In this document: one piece after another, positions 9,196 through 17,333 of the stretch | Numbering within the stretch: position 1 is the first letter of the stretch | Layout: the number at the start of each line of letters is the position of its first letter | Assembly: GCA_902826575.1 (NCBI GenBank) | Contig: CADEFJ010000018.1 | Span: 1-41,063, forward strand | Direction of reading: 5' to 3' | Source of the DNA: an uncultured Pseudomonadota bacterium | Lineage (GTDB): Bacteria > Pseudomonadota > Gammaproteobacteria > Steroidobacterales > Steroidobacteraceae | DNA length: 41,063 bases | Translations under genes and position numbers: made by a program | The notes under the pieces: generated by a model | Told to the model about the DNA's origin: nothing | Database searches by the model: none | Seen by the model: the letters and a program-made list of their open reading frames with translations, nothing else

Positions 9196-9215
9196 GCCGG
9201 GTGCACCAGCCCGGC
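9196..9215 (+). terminator. Possible hairpin terminator after nhaA
   Basis: GCCGGG, eight bases, CCCGGC begins at the base after the nhaA stop codon. There is no T-run, so it is at best a weak or factor-assisted terminator. Confidence 0.3.
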
Positions 9216-9281
9216 GCCGTCCTCGCCCGCGTGCGGCGAAACTGCCACACTTCGCCAGGGCAACCCACTGGCCGAGGTTTC

Positions 9282-10391
9282 ATGCGTCGCATCGTGCTCC
9301 CGCTGCTGCAGTTCGCCTTGCTGCTTGCCCCTGCCGCCGCCACCGCCGCGTCCGCTCCTTCGCTTGGCGCCGACACCGCCGGACGCTTCGCGCAGCTCGC
9401 ACTCGATTGCGTGCAGCGCGAGTACCCGAACAAGATCGCGCACGTGCTCGCAAGCGACGCCGATGTGCGCGCACCGCGCGCACTGACGCCGGTGTTCTAC
9501 GGCTGCTTCGACTGGCATTCGGACGTGCATGCGCACTGGCTGCTCGCGCGTCTTGCGCGCCTGTATCCCGCTGCACCGTTCACGCCCGCCGCGCGTGCCG
9601 CGCTCGCACGCAGTCTCACGGCAGCGGGAATCGCCGCCGAAGTCGCCTATCTCGGGGCTCCGGGGCGCGCATCGTTCGAGCGGCCCTACGGACTCGCCTG
9701 GGTGCTCGCGCTCGGCGCGGAACTGCGCGCGTGGAACGACGACGATGCACGTGGCTGGGCAGTGACGCTCGCACCGCTCGAACAGGCTGCGGTGGAGCGC
9801 CTCGTCACCTGGCTGCCGAAGCTCGCTTACCCGATCCGCACCGGCGAGCACAACCAGACCGCCTTTTCCTTCGGCCTCGCCTGGGACTGGGCGCTCGCGA
9901 CGGGCCACCAGCCGCTGCTGTCACTGCTGCGGGACAAGGCCGCGCAGTTCTATCTCGCGGACGCGGACTGCCCGATCGGGTACGAGCCCTCGGGCGAGGA
10001 TTTTCTCTCGCCGTGCCTTGCCGAAGCGGACTTCCTGCGGCGCGTGCTCGCACCAGGGGAATTCGCGGCGTGGCTCGGCGACTTCCTGCCTGGCATACCG
10101 CGCAGCACGCAGCCCTGGCTCGCGCCGGGAATTGTCACCGACCGCAGCGACCCGAAGCTCGCGCACATCGACGGCCTGAACCTGAGCCGCGCATGGATGC
10201 TGCGTGGGATCGCGGGCGGACTGCCGGAGGGCGACGAGCGCCGCGGCGCGCTGCTCGCCGCGGCGAATGAACACGCGGCGGCCGCCTTGCCCGCCGTGAC
10301 CGGCGAACACTACGAAGGCGGCCACTGGCTCGGCACCTTCGCCGTTTACCTGCTCAGCGCCGGCGGCGTGGAATCTTCCGGAACACCCTGA
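9282..10391 (+). CDS. Secreted DUF2891 family protein
   Basis: A 369-aa protein with a signal peptide (residues about 1-24, RRIVLPLLQFALLLAPAAA) and the hallmarks of DUF2891: YGCFDWHSDVHAHW near the N terminus, GEHNQTAFSFGLAWDW in the middle, and GYEPSGEDFLSPCLAEADFL. The family is uncharacterised; its helical, carbohydrate-enzyme-like layout has led to suggestions of a glycosidase-type fold, but no activity is assigned here. The ATG at 9282 has GAGG about 7 bp upstream and gives the signal peptide. Its 3' end overlaps that of the convergent amidohydrolase by 38 bp. Its neighbours do not point to a role. Confidence 0.85.
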   Translation: MRRIVLPLLQFALLLAPAAATAASAPSLGADTAGRFAQLALDCVQREYPNKIAHVLASDADVRAPRALTPVFYGCFDWHSDVHAHWLLARLARLYPAAPFTPAARAALARSLTAAGIAAEVAYLGAPGRASFERPYGLAWVLALGAELRAWNDDDARGWAVTLAPLEQAAVERLVTWLPKLAYPIRTGEHNQTAFSFGLAWDWALATGHQPLLSLLRDKAAQFYLADADCPIGYEPSGEDFLSPCLAEADFLRRVLAPGEFAAWLGDFLPGIPRSTQPWLAPGIVTDRSDPKLAHIDGLNLSRAWMLRGIAGGLPEGDERRGALLAAANEHAAAALPAVTGEHYEGGHWLGTFAVYLLSAGGVESSGTP

Positions 10392-11223
10392 GCGCATTGT
10401 CGCGCATCATCGCGCGGTGCGACGCCGGACGCATGCCGAGCGCGTCGATCTCCTCGACCGCGCGCTCCGGATCGATGACCGGCCAGTCGGTGCCGAACAG
10501 CACCTTGTGGCTGCCGTAGGTATTGGCGTAATGCACGAAGGGTTTCGGCCAGTGCTTCGGCGCATAGGCATCGCCGGCGAGGTAGATATTGGCGTGCTTC
10601 CACGCCATCGAGATCGCCTCGTCGGTCCACGGCACGCCGATGTGGATCCCGATCAGCGTGAGCTCGGGGAAGTCTATCGCCACCCGATCGAGCGTGATCG
10701 GCCGACCGACCGACGGCAGGCGCCGGCTCTGCGAGTACACGAGGTTGTGTCCGATCTGCATCATGATCGGGACGTCGAGTTCGGCGCACTTGGCGTAGTA
10801 CGGGTAGTACTTCGCGTGGTCCGGCGCAAGCTCGAACCAGTGCGGATACAGATGCGCGCCGACGAACCCGAGCGACCTGACAGCGTGCTCGAGGTCGCGC
10901 AGTCCCTGCATGCCGCGAAACGGATCGACACCGGCCAGCCCCGAGAACCGGTCCGGGTACCTCTCGCACACTTTCGCCACACGCTCGTACGGCAGCTCGA
11001 ACGAACCGCGCACCCTGAGGTCACCGGCGCGCACGGCAATCAACAGCGAGCGCTCGATGCCGGCGCGATCCATCTTGCGCAGGTACTGGCTCACCGGCAC
11101 ACCGCCCCACAGGCGCTTGTCCATGCGGACCTGGCGCTTGAATGTCGCATCGATGCCGGTCTGGCCGTTGCGCACGGCGATCGGGTCGTAGAGATTGCAG
11201 ACGATGTCGATGTAGCCGCTCAA
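10354..11223 (-). CDS. Amidohydrolase family protein (COG2159-like)
   Basis: A 289-aa TIM-barrel metal-dependent hydrolase or decarboxylase of the amidohydrolase_2 type (the family of ACMSD and gamma-resorcylate decarboxylase). Seen: the barrel pattern, GAHLYPHWFELAPDH, LIGIHIGVPW with a probable metal-ligand His, and FGTDWPVIDPE with the conserved catalytic Asp. The usual HxH on strand 1 is missing: the first strand reads YIDIVCNLYDP. Subfamilies lacking HxH exist, so it may still act with one metal or none. The start is a TTG at 11223 that overlaps the upstream TGA (TTGA), with GAGGGGAAG just before it. It is the third gene of the TonB receptor-hydrolase-amidohydrolase operon and probably acts on a product of the hydrolase. 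Substrate unknown. Confidence 0.85.
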   Translation of the reverse strand: MSGYIDIVCNLYDPIAVRNGQTGIDATFKRQVRMDKRLWGGVPVSQYLRKMDRAGIERSLLIAVRAGDLRVRGSFELPYERVAKVCERYPDRFSGLAGVDPFRGMQGLRDLEHAVRSLGFVGAHLYPHWFELAPDHAKYYPYYAKCAELDVPIMMQIGHNLVYSQSRRLPSVGRPITLDRVAIDFPELTLIGIHIGVPWTDEAISMAWKHANIYLAGDAYAPKHWPKPFVHYANTYGSHKVLFGTDWPVIDPERAVEEIDALGMRPASHRAMMRDNALRVFRKIPRRRR

Positions 11224-12719
11224 TTCGCTTCCCCTTCGAGCGCGCGCAACCGTGCACGCAATGCCGTATCTTCCGCCAGCCGCTGGCGCAGTGCCTGCGC
11301 GAGCAGCGCACATTGTGGACCCGTCCAGAGCGCCGTGTGGCGCTGCTGCAGCCGCCGGGCATCGGGAACCCCGCCCGCCGGATCCGCATCGACTTGCGCA
11401 TCGCGCAGCTGGAACCAGCTGCCGAGGAATGCCGCGCCGTGCGCGTCGCGCTGCGCCGCGGGTACGCTCCACTGCGCGCGCGACAGGCCGCAGACCTGCG
11501 CGCCGGCGAAGGGCGCCGCCAGCGCGGCGCCCGCCCCGCAGCCGATCACGGCGCCCTGCCCGACCTGCAATGCATCGCGCATGAAATCGACTGCCGCCGC
11601 GGCCGCTGCCACGAGATCGGTGTCGTGCGGCACCGGATCAGACGCACCGCTGCCCGGCAGGTCGATGGCCCAGTGACGGACATCCCCCGCATTGTCATCG
11701 GCGGCGGCGATGTCAGCGAGTGCGCCGGCCGCCGTGTCCGGCAGGTCCGGTATCACCAGCGCCGGCGACTGGCCTTCGCCGCGGCCGCGTGCATGCAGGA
11801 AGCCGTTGCCCCATTCGAGCAGCACTCGCCGCGGGTCGCGCTCCCGTGGCGCATCGGCCGGCCGCCAGGGCAGCGTCTGCGCAGCGTCGATCATGAACTG
11901 CGCGCGGATCCCGCCGGCCCACTCCTCGCGTGATTCGACGGGGCGCGTGATGCGTACATGGTCACTCGCCACACCGCGCCCGACGTGCGAGGCGATCACG
12001 TCGTTGTCCTGCGCACACAGCAGTGTCGGCACGCGCAGCTGCGCGAGCGCGGCACGCCCATCGAAGCTTGCCGCACAGGCGTAGCCCAGGCGGTACGCGT
12101 CGCCCGCGAGCAAGAAGCCTTCGAGGGTCTCGTGAAACTTGTCGAGCGGTGGCAGGGGCGAGGCGACGCGCGTACCGGGCGTGCGCGCGAACCACGGAAA
12201 CCAGCGATACGAGTCGCCGACGCGCGACCACAGTTGCGCCAGATGCGCGCCGTCCCAGCGCGGCTCGAACGGCGGCAGGTAGTGCTGCAGGAAAGCCTCG
12301 CGTTCCGCCGGCGTGAAGGCCGCGAGGCCATCGAGCACCAGCGAAGTGATGCGCCCGGGCGCCTCGAGCGCGAACGCGGTGGCGATCGCCGCCCCGGTGT
12401 GCGTGCCGTACAGCGCGAATCGGCCCAGGCCCAGCCCGTCGACCGCCGCCGCCAGCGCCCGCGTGAAGTCGGCCATGCGCGGCGTGGCGAGCGGCAACGG
12501 ATCGGACTGGCCGTAGCCCGGCGTGTCGAGCGCGATCACCGTATGACGATCGGCGAGCGCGTCCATCAACGGCAGCAGCGACAGCGACGAGCGCGGCGAC
12601 TCGTGCAGGGCCACCACCACCGGGCCGTTGCCGGCCCGGCGGTAGTGGACGTATCCGTCGCCGGCGCGGACCAGGCCGCGCGCATACGGGTGTCGCGTGG
12701 CGTGACGCGGAACGAGCAT
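11220..12719 (-). CDS. Tandem alpha/beta-hydrolase with altered nucleophile elbows
   Basis: A 499-aa protein containing one clear alpha/beta-hydrolase domain (residues about 15-275) and a second, shorter and degenerate one (about 295-480). The first has the oxyanion-region motif ALHESPRSS, the DTPGYGQSDP strand-helix motif, and CAQDNDVI holding a likely triad acid. Its nucleophile elbow is YGTHTGAA, placing His107 where Ser/Asp/Cys normally sits. The second domain repeats DLPGSGASDP but its elbow is IGCGAGAA, with Gly395 at the nucleophile place. So domain two looks inactive and domain one unorthodox. No signal peptide; cytoplasmic. It lies 29 bp after the TonB receptor and overlaps the amidohydrolase by 4 bp. 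Its reaction could be hydrolysis, lyase chemistry or only binding. Confidence 0.85.
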   Translation of the reverse strand: MLVPRHATRHPYARGLVRAGDGYVHYRRAGNGPVVVALHESPRSSLSLLPLMDALADRHTVIALDTPGYGQSDPLPLATPRMADFTRALAAAVDGLGLGRFALYGTHTGAAIATAFALEAPGRITSLVLDGLAAFTPAEREAFLQHYLPPFEPRWDGAHLAQLWSRVGDSYRWFPWFARTPGTRVASPLPPLDKFHETLEGFLLAGDAYRLGYACAASFDGRAALAQLRVPTLLCAQDNDVIASHVGRGVASDHVRITRPVESREEWAGGIRAQFMIDAAQTLPWRPADAPRERDPRRVLLEWGNGFLHARGRGEGQSPALVIPDLPDTAAGALADIAAADDNAGDVRHWAIDLPGSGASDPVPHDTDLVAAAAAAVDFMRDALQVGQGAVIGCGAGAALAAPFAGAQVCGLSRAQWSVPAAQRDAHGAAFLGSWFQLRDAQVDADPAGGVPDARRLQQRHTALWTGPQCALLAQALRQRLAEDTALRARLRALEGEAN

Positions 12720-12748
12720 GGCCCGCCGCGATCAGCGCGACGCGCGGC

Positions 12749-14923
12749 TCAGAACTTCACTCCGAAGCCAAGCTTGTAGAAGCGCGGCGCCCCGCTCCAT
12801 ACAGCGGCATACGCGCCGATGTAAGTGCCGCCCTCGAAGTAGTTCTCGTCGAAGCAGTTCGTGCACGACGCGATTACCTCGTACTTCGCGTCGTTCCAGC
12901 GGTAGCCGACCGATGCGTTGACCAGGGTGAAGTCCCCGGTCGTATCGACGCCCGGCGGCAGCAGCGGCGCGGTGATGGCGAGATTTGCCGGTGTCACCAG
13001 GTAGTTGTCGGTGTAGACCACGTCGGCGTTCACCAGCAGCGAGCCGCTCGCGATCGGGTGGTCGACCGAGAAGCCCGCCTTTGCCTGCATCTGCGGCGCG
13101 CGCTGCAGTTCGTCGGCAAGGTTCACGGGCTTGTCGCCCTCGTACTTCGTGTCGAGATAGCCGAGGTTCACGAACAGGTCGAGCCATGGCGTGGCGCGCA
13201 ACGTGAACTCGGTTTCCGCACCCTCGATGACCGCGTCCGCGGTAGCGACGGTGTACACACCGGCGACCGTCAGCGTGTTGAACAGATCGGTGTAGTCCAT
13301 CGTGAACAGCGAGGTGTTCCAGCGAATGCGCCCGTCGAGCAGCGTCGCCTTGAGGCCGACTTCCCACGATTCGACGTTTTCCGGATCCACGTTGACGAAC
13401 TGGTCGGAGCGCAACGCGCGCCCGGTCCAGCCGCCCGAGCGGAATCCCTCGGTGAACGATGCGTACGCAAACAGGTTGTCGGTCACCTGCCAGTTCACAC
13501 CGAGCTTCGGGGTGAACTTGCTGAACTCGCGATCAACGTCGATCGGCTGGCCCAGCGCACCGAGCGCCACCAGGTCCGCGGTGGTGTAGTTGAACAGCGG
13601 GCCCGGCAACGTGCTCGTCTGCACGACCGTGAAGCCGCGATCCTCCCAGGTGTAGCGCCCGGCGGCGATCAGCGTGACGGGGCCAATGTCATACTCGACC
13701 TGGCCGAACACGGCGTAGCTCTCGACGTCGACCGTGTAGTCCTTGTTCCACTGGTTCTGCACCGCCACGGGCGTCGCCCGCACGCGGTCGGAGATCAGCA
13801 CGTCGGATGATTCATCGAAGTAGTACACGCCTGTGACGAAGTTCAGGCGCTCCGTCAGCTCGCCGCTCAACTGGAATTCCTGGCTCAGCTGCTCCGACTC
13901 CTGCAGCTGCAACAGGTTGTAGAGCGGCACCGGCTGGTCGGACAGGTCCATATTGAGGTCCTGGTCGGTCGACCGGTAACCCGTGATGGACTTGAACTGC
14001 AGGCTGTCGGACATCGACCAGTCGACGTGCAGCGCACCTCCCCAGGTCTTCGCCTCGCCGCGGGCTTCGAGGCCGCTCACCACGTTGCGCACGTCGCCGG
14101 TGGAGGGCCGCAGCACGCCGGCGATGTCCGAGGTGTAGTTGCCGTTGGTCACGTCGCGGCTGTAATCGAGCGCGAGGTTGATTTCCACGGCCTCGGACGC
14201 GATCTGGCGCAGCGCAATGCGCCCGCCCATGTAGTCGAGGTCGTTGACGTCCTTGCCCAGGGTCGAGTTGCGCAGGTAGCCGTCACCCTGCTGCGTGAGG
14301 AAATTCGCGCGCGCGTACAACGTATCGGTGAGCGCGGTGTTGCCCGACAGCCTGAGGTCCCAGCGATCGTGGTTGCCATAGGAGGCGCGCAGCGATCCCT
14401 CGGTGTCCGGCCCGGGCTTCTTCGTCACGATCTTGATGGCGCCACCGTTGGTGTTGCGCCCGTACAGCGTACCCTGCGGCCCGCGCAGCACCTCGATGCG
14501 CTCGACGTCGGCGAGGTTGAAATTGTTCGCACCCTGGCGCGCGATGTACACGTCGTCGAGGTACAGGCCTACGCTGGTATCGGCGGTCGCGAGGTTCTCG
14601 GTCGTGCCGATGCCGCGCATGAAGAACGAATTGGCCGTTGCCTGGCCGACGTTGCTGTTGCCGGTCAGGTTCGGCACGTTGTAGACGAGGGCTTTCGAGT
14701 CCACCACCTGGCGCCGCTCGATCGTCGCCGGATCAATGGCAGTCACCGCAACGGGCACCGTCTGGATGCCCTGCTCACGGCGCTGCGCCGTGACCATCAC
14801 TTCATCGAGCGCTCCGGTTCCGGACGCCGGAGCATCCTGGGCGAGAGCCGGCATCGCCAATGCGGCCAGCGGCAATCCGGCCAGCACCATACGAATCGAC
14901 CTGCTTACAGCACGACGCGACAT
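12749..14923 (-). CDS. TonB-dependent outer-membrane receptor
   Basis: A 724-aa receptor for active uptake across the outer membrane, driven by TonB-ExbBD. It has a signal peptide (cleavage near ALAQDAP, residue about 29), a TonB-box-like start (DEVMVTAQRRE), a plug domain to about residue 165 with the conserved RGPQGTLYGRNTNGGAI, and a beta-barrel ending in Phe (KLGFGVKF), as expected for Bam-dependent insertion. The type is common in sphingomonads and related oligotrophs for carbohydrate or aromatic/lipid substrates. No siderophore genes are nearby; the co-operonic hydrolase and amidohydrolase argue for a carbon source. A short Cys pair (SCTNCFDE) near the C terminus stands out. The ATG at 14923 has AAGGGGA 5 bp upstream. 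Transcription probably starts near 14949. Confidence 0.95.
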   Translation of the reverse strand: MSRRAVSRSIRMVLAGLPLAALAMPALAQDAPASGTGALDEVMVTAQRREQGIQTVPVAVTAIDPATIERRQVVDSKALVYNVPNLTGNSNVGQATANSFFMRGIGTTENLATADTSVGLYLDDVYIARQGANNFNLADVERIEVLRGPQGTLYGRNTNGGAIKIVTKKPGPDTEGSLRASYGNHDRWDLRLSGNTALTDTLYARANFLTQQGDGYLRNSTLGKDVNDLDYMGGRIALRQIASEAVEINLALDYSRDVTNGNYTSDIAGVLRPSTGDVRNVVSGLEARGEAKTWGGALHVDWSMSDSLQFKSITGYRSTDQDLNMDLSDQPVPLYNLLQLQESEQLSQEFQLSGELTERLNFVTGVYYFDESSDVLISDRVRATPVAVQNQWNKDYTVDVESYAVFGQVEYDIGPVTLIAAGRYTWEDRGFTVVQTSTLPGPLFNYTTADLVALGALGQPIDVDREFSKFTPKLGVNWQVTDNLFAYASFTEGFRSGGWTGRALRSDQFVNVDPENVESWEVGLKATLLDGRIRWNTSLFTMDYTDLFNTLTVAGVYTVATADAVIEGAETEFTLRATPWLDLFVNLGYLDTKYEGDKPVNLADELQRAPQMQAKAGFSVDHPIASGSLLVNADVVYTDNYLVTPANLAITAPLLPPGVDTTGDFTLVNASVGYRWNDAKYEVIASCTNCFDENYFEGGTYIGAYAAVWSGAPRFYKLGFGVKF

Positions 14924-14955
14924 GTGATCCCCTTGGCAAGCTTGTGGGCGGGAAA

Positions 14956-14984
14956 AGAATCCGCGCGGGTGGCGGGAAAGTCAA
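14956..14984 (-). promoter_or_regulatory. Sigma-70-type promoter of the TonB receptor operon
   Basis: On the minus strand TTGACT (14984-14979), a 17-bp spacer, then GATTCT (14961-14956). The predicted start near 14949 leaves a leader of about 25 bases with AAGGGGA ahead of the ATG. The -35 box is strong, the -10 box moderate. Confidence 0.5.
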
Positions 14985-14988
14985 CAAA

Positions 14989-15001
14989 TCCTGATATAGG
15001 A
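14989..15001. promoter_or_regulatory. Candidate IclR operator between receptor and regulator genes
   Basis: The sequence TCCTGATATAGGA is an inverted repeat (TCCT, five bases, AGGA) in the 108-bp divergent gap. It overlaps the -35 box of the iclR-type gene and ends 5 bp from the -35 box of the receptor operon, the right place for one regulator to control both directions. Binding by the neighbouring regulator is inferred. Confidence 0.4.
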
Positions 15002-15019
15002 TAAAAATGTCTCTATACT
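14991..15019 (+). promoter_or_regulatory. Promoter of the IclR-family regulator
   Basis: CTGATA (14991-14996), a 17-bp spacer and TATACT (15014-15019). The start point would be about six bases before the ATG at 15032, so the mRNA would be almost leaderless; no ribosome-binding site is visible upstream of the ATG, which agrees. Confidence 0.45.
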
Positions 15020-15031
15020 CGGATTCCATTC

Positions 15032-15769
15032 ATGTCCGAGGCCGCCCGATCCATTTCCCGCATAGCCGCCCTGCTGGAGCTGTTCGAGCGGGAACGGCGG
15101 CCGCTGTCGAGCACCGAAATCGGCGAAAGTCTCGCCGTGCCGCGTTCGAGCGTCGGCACATTGCTGAAAGCCCTCGTGCAGCTCGGCTGGTTGACGATCG
15201 ACCGGCGCCGGGCCACCTACTTCCCGGGCGCGCGTCTCGCCCGGCTCACCGGTTGGCTGCTGAGCGAAGCGCTGCTCGACGATCGCGTCCTGCTTGCCCT
15301 CGACACCTTGCGGGCCAACACCATCGAGACCGTCACGATCTCCTGTGCCAATGACCTGGAACTCGAGATCCTCCATGCGCGCGGGCCCACCAGCGGCATC
15401 CATCTCGTCGTGCAGGAAGGGCAGCGAATTCCGCTGTGGGGCTCCGCGATCGGCACAGCCTTCCTGACGACGCTTGCCGACACGACCATCCGCTCGATGT
15501 ATCGTCGCAGTGAACACGAGCCGCCCGTGCGCCGGCCGGTGATCGCCCTCGCGGCCGTGCTTGCCATGGTCCGCCGCGCGCGCCGCTACGGCTACGCGTG
15601 CGTCGACAGCTTCGTCGTGCCGGGCGTGACCGCGATATCGGCACCCCTGCCTGACCGGATCGGCCCGCGTCCGCTGATCGTGAGTATCGGCGGACCCTCC
15701 GAGCGCGTGAACGCAAGTCGCGACGCGATCGCCGCGGCGCTCGTGGCCTTCATCGTCGACATCCAGTGA
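15032..15769 (+). CDS. IclR-family transcriptional regulator
   Basis: A 245-aa regulator with an N-terminal winged helix-turn-helix (residues about 5-65; ISRIAALLELFERERRPLSSTEIGESL, recognition helix near PRSSVGTLLKAL) and a C-terminal effector-binding domain (about 80-245; IPLWGSAIGTAFL, RRYGYACVDSFVVPGVTAISAPL). IclR proteins sense small organic metabolites and usually control neighbouring catabolic genes. It is divergent from the TonB receptor-hydrolase-amidohydrolase operon, with promoters for both in a 108-bp gap and a palindrome overlapping its own -35 box. Control of that operon, and of itself, is inferred. The ATG at 15032 has no visible ribosome site, consistent with near-leaderless translation. 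Confidence 0.92.
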   Translation: MSEAARSISRIAALLELFERERRPLSSTEIGESLAVPRSSVGTLLKALVQLGWLTIDRRRATYFPGARLARLTGWLLSEALLDDRVLLALDTLRANTIETVTISCANDLELEILHARGPTSGIHLVVQEGQRIPLWGSAIGTAFLTTLADTTIRSMYRRSEHEPPVRRPVIALAAVLAMVRRARRYGYACVDSFVVPGVTAISAPLPDRIGPRPLIVSIGGPSERVNASRDAIAAALVAFIVDIQ

Positions 15770-15785
15770 TGGCGGTCGCGGGCGC

Positions 15786-16283
15786 TCACGCGGCGCCCGG
15801 GTTGTCGAGCGCGATGATCTCGTAGCGCTCGCCTGCGATCGCGATGTACTCGCCGACGCCGGCACCAATCAGCGTTTCTGCCGCCGGCGAAACCCAACTC
15901 ACCAGGCCGCGCGCCGGGTCGGCTTCGTCCTCGCCGACGAGGGTGAGTGTGCGTGTGGCGCCATCCGCCGCACGCAGCGTCGCGGTGACTCCGAAGCGCA
16001 CGACGTCAGGCACGGCGGCGGGCGTCACCAGCCGTGCACTCCCCTTGCGTTGCCGCCAGTAGCGCAGATCGCGCTCGAGGCCTGCGAGCATCGCGGCATC
16101 GTGTGCACCGGCTGCAGCGGCGCGCGCGGCCTCGAGCTCCCGGCTCCGCGCTGCCTCGAGTTCACGCAGGCGTGCCTCGATCTGGCGCAGGCCGCTCGCG
16201 GTGACGAGATTCGGATGCGGGCTCACCACGCGCTCCGGCAGCACGACCTCGCCATCACCCTCTTTCACGAACGCGCGACTCAA
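15786..16283 (-). CDS. GreA/GreB-family elongation-factor-like protein
   Basis: A 165-aa protein of the Gre family: N-terminal coiled coil (residues about 28-82; LRQIEARLRELEAA) and a C-terminal FKBP-like domain (about 92-160; TLVGEDEADPARGLVSWVSP, LIGAGVGEYI). Gre factors enter the RNA polymerase secondary channel and use an acidic pair at the coiled-coil tip to trigger transcript cleavage. Here the tip is Ala-rich (AAAAGAHDAAML), and the canonical Asp-x-x-Glu pair is not evident, so it may bind polymerase without cleavage activity. It begins MSRAFVKE like a group of Gre paralogues found beside, not in place of, true GreA/GreB. Its ATG overlaps the upstream membrane-protein stop by 4 bp (ATGA). 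Confidence 0.82.
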   Translation of the reverse strand: MSRAFVKEGDGEVVLPERVVSPHPNLVTASGLRQIEARLRELEAARSRELEAARAAAAGAHDAAMLAGLERDLRYWRQRKGSARLVTPAAVPDVVRFGVTATLRAADGATRTLTLVGEDEADPARGLVSWVSPAAETLIGAGVGEYIAIAGERYEIIALDNPGAA

Positions 16284-17317
16284 GTTTTTTCCGCCTCGGC
16301 TGCCAGACGCTCCGCGAGCCGTGCCCGACCCGTCACACGGGCGTGTCCAATCAGCACCTGCAAATCAGCAGGGCTCGCTGCGACCGCGTCGGGCGCTGTG
16401 CGCCGCGCGCGCTCGAGCAGTTCGAGCGCCGTGGCGAAGCGTCGCGCGGCAATGAGCCGCGCGATGACCAGCTGCGCCACCAGCGCGTAGGCGCGCAGGT
16501 CGTTCCAGTCGGCCGCGCGGGCGAGAAACGCGCGCGCATCGGTGTCGAGAAATGCGCTGTCCGCCTCATCGAACCAGCGGCGCAGCGGCTCGACGACGCG
16601 GCTGGGTTCGTGGATGCGCGCTGGCACGTAGGCCTCATCGAGCATGCGTTCGCGTTGCCGTGCGCGTACGCGCTCCTCACGTTCGGCCGTGCGTTCGGGA
16701 CTCACCTGCGGTTCGTGGCCCAGCGCCTCGCGCCGCTCGTAGATCGCGCCGCCCATGAGGCTGAAGAGCGACAGCAACAGCCACTGGTCGGCGGCGCTCT
16801 TCACGGCGCTCCAGAGCGGCAGTTGCGCGAGCCCGTAGCTTGCCGCCGCGAATGCGATCGTCGCCGCGACCAGCACGAGGTAGGTGCCGCCGAGTCCGCG
16901 GATGACGCGCGCGAGCGTGACGGGATTCAACGCCTCGATCGCACTTCCGGTCACGCCGAGCACCGCCGCCGTCGCCGGCAGCAGCGTGAGAAACGCAGCA
17001 CCGACCGCGTAGCCGGGCACTCCGCCGATCCACGAGGCCAGAGCGAAGCCCGCCGCGCAGATCGCGAGTTGCATCAACGGGCGTTGCTCGATCGGATTGA
17101 CCATCTCGACGGACAACACGGGTGGCTCATCGATGCCCTCGGAGGACAGATCGAGCAGCACGTACGCGTACTTGAAGAGCCAGGAAAGCGCGATGATCGC
17201 GAGCGGCAGGCCGAGCAGACCTGCGTACGATGCGATCGACAGGAGCAGCGTCAGCGTCGCGATGAGCAGCAGCGCGGTCGGTCGAGCGGGGCGCAGGGCA
17301 TGCCGCAGGAGCCTCAT
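16280..17317 (-). CDS. Hypothetical inner-membrane protein with cytoplasmic C-terminal helices
   Basis: Not recognised. The 345-aa product has about five to six hydrophobic segments in residues 12-210 (ALLLIATLTLLLSIASYAGL; LGLPLAIIALSWLFKYAYVL; then three or four more), followed by a charged, Arg/Glu-rich soluble part (about 215-345). The latter has helical, TPR-like spacing near its end (RFATALELLERARR, ADLQVLIGHARV). The ATG at 17317 is chosen because the longer reading runs into the preceding gene. It is 16 bp downstream of the 1001-aa DUF11 gene and overlaps the Gre-like gene by 4 bp, so all three could share a transcript. No function is proposed. Confidence 0.75.
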   Translation of the reverse strand: MRLLRHALRPARPTALLLIATLTLLLSIASYAGLLGLPLAIIALSWLFKYAYVLLDLSSEGIDEPPVLSVEMVNPIEQRPLMQLAICAAGFALASWIGGVPGYAVGAAFLTLLPATAAVLGVTGSAIEALNPVTLARVIRGLGGTYLVLVAATIAFAAASYGLAQLPLWSAVKSAADQWLLLSLFSLMGGAIYERREALGHEPQVSPERTAEREERVRARQRERMLDEAYVPARIHEPSRVVEPLRRWFDEADSAFLDTDARAFLARAADWNDLRAYALVAQLVIARLIAARRFATALELLERARRTAPDAVAASPADLQVLIGHARVTGRARLAERLAAEAEKT

Positions 17318-17333
17318 GCGCCGATTGTCGCAG

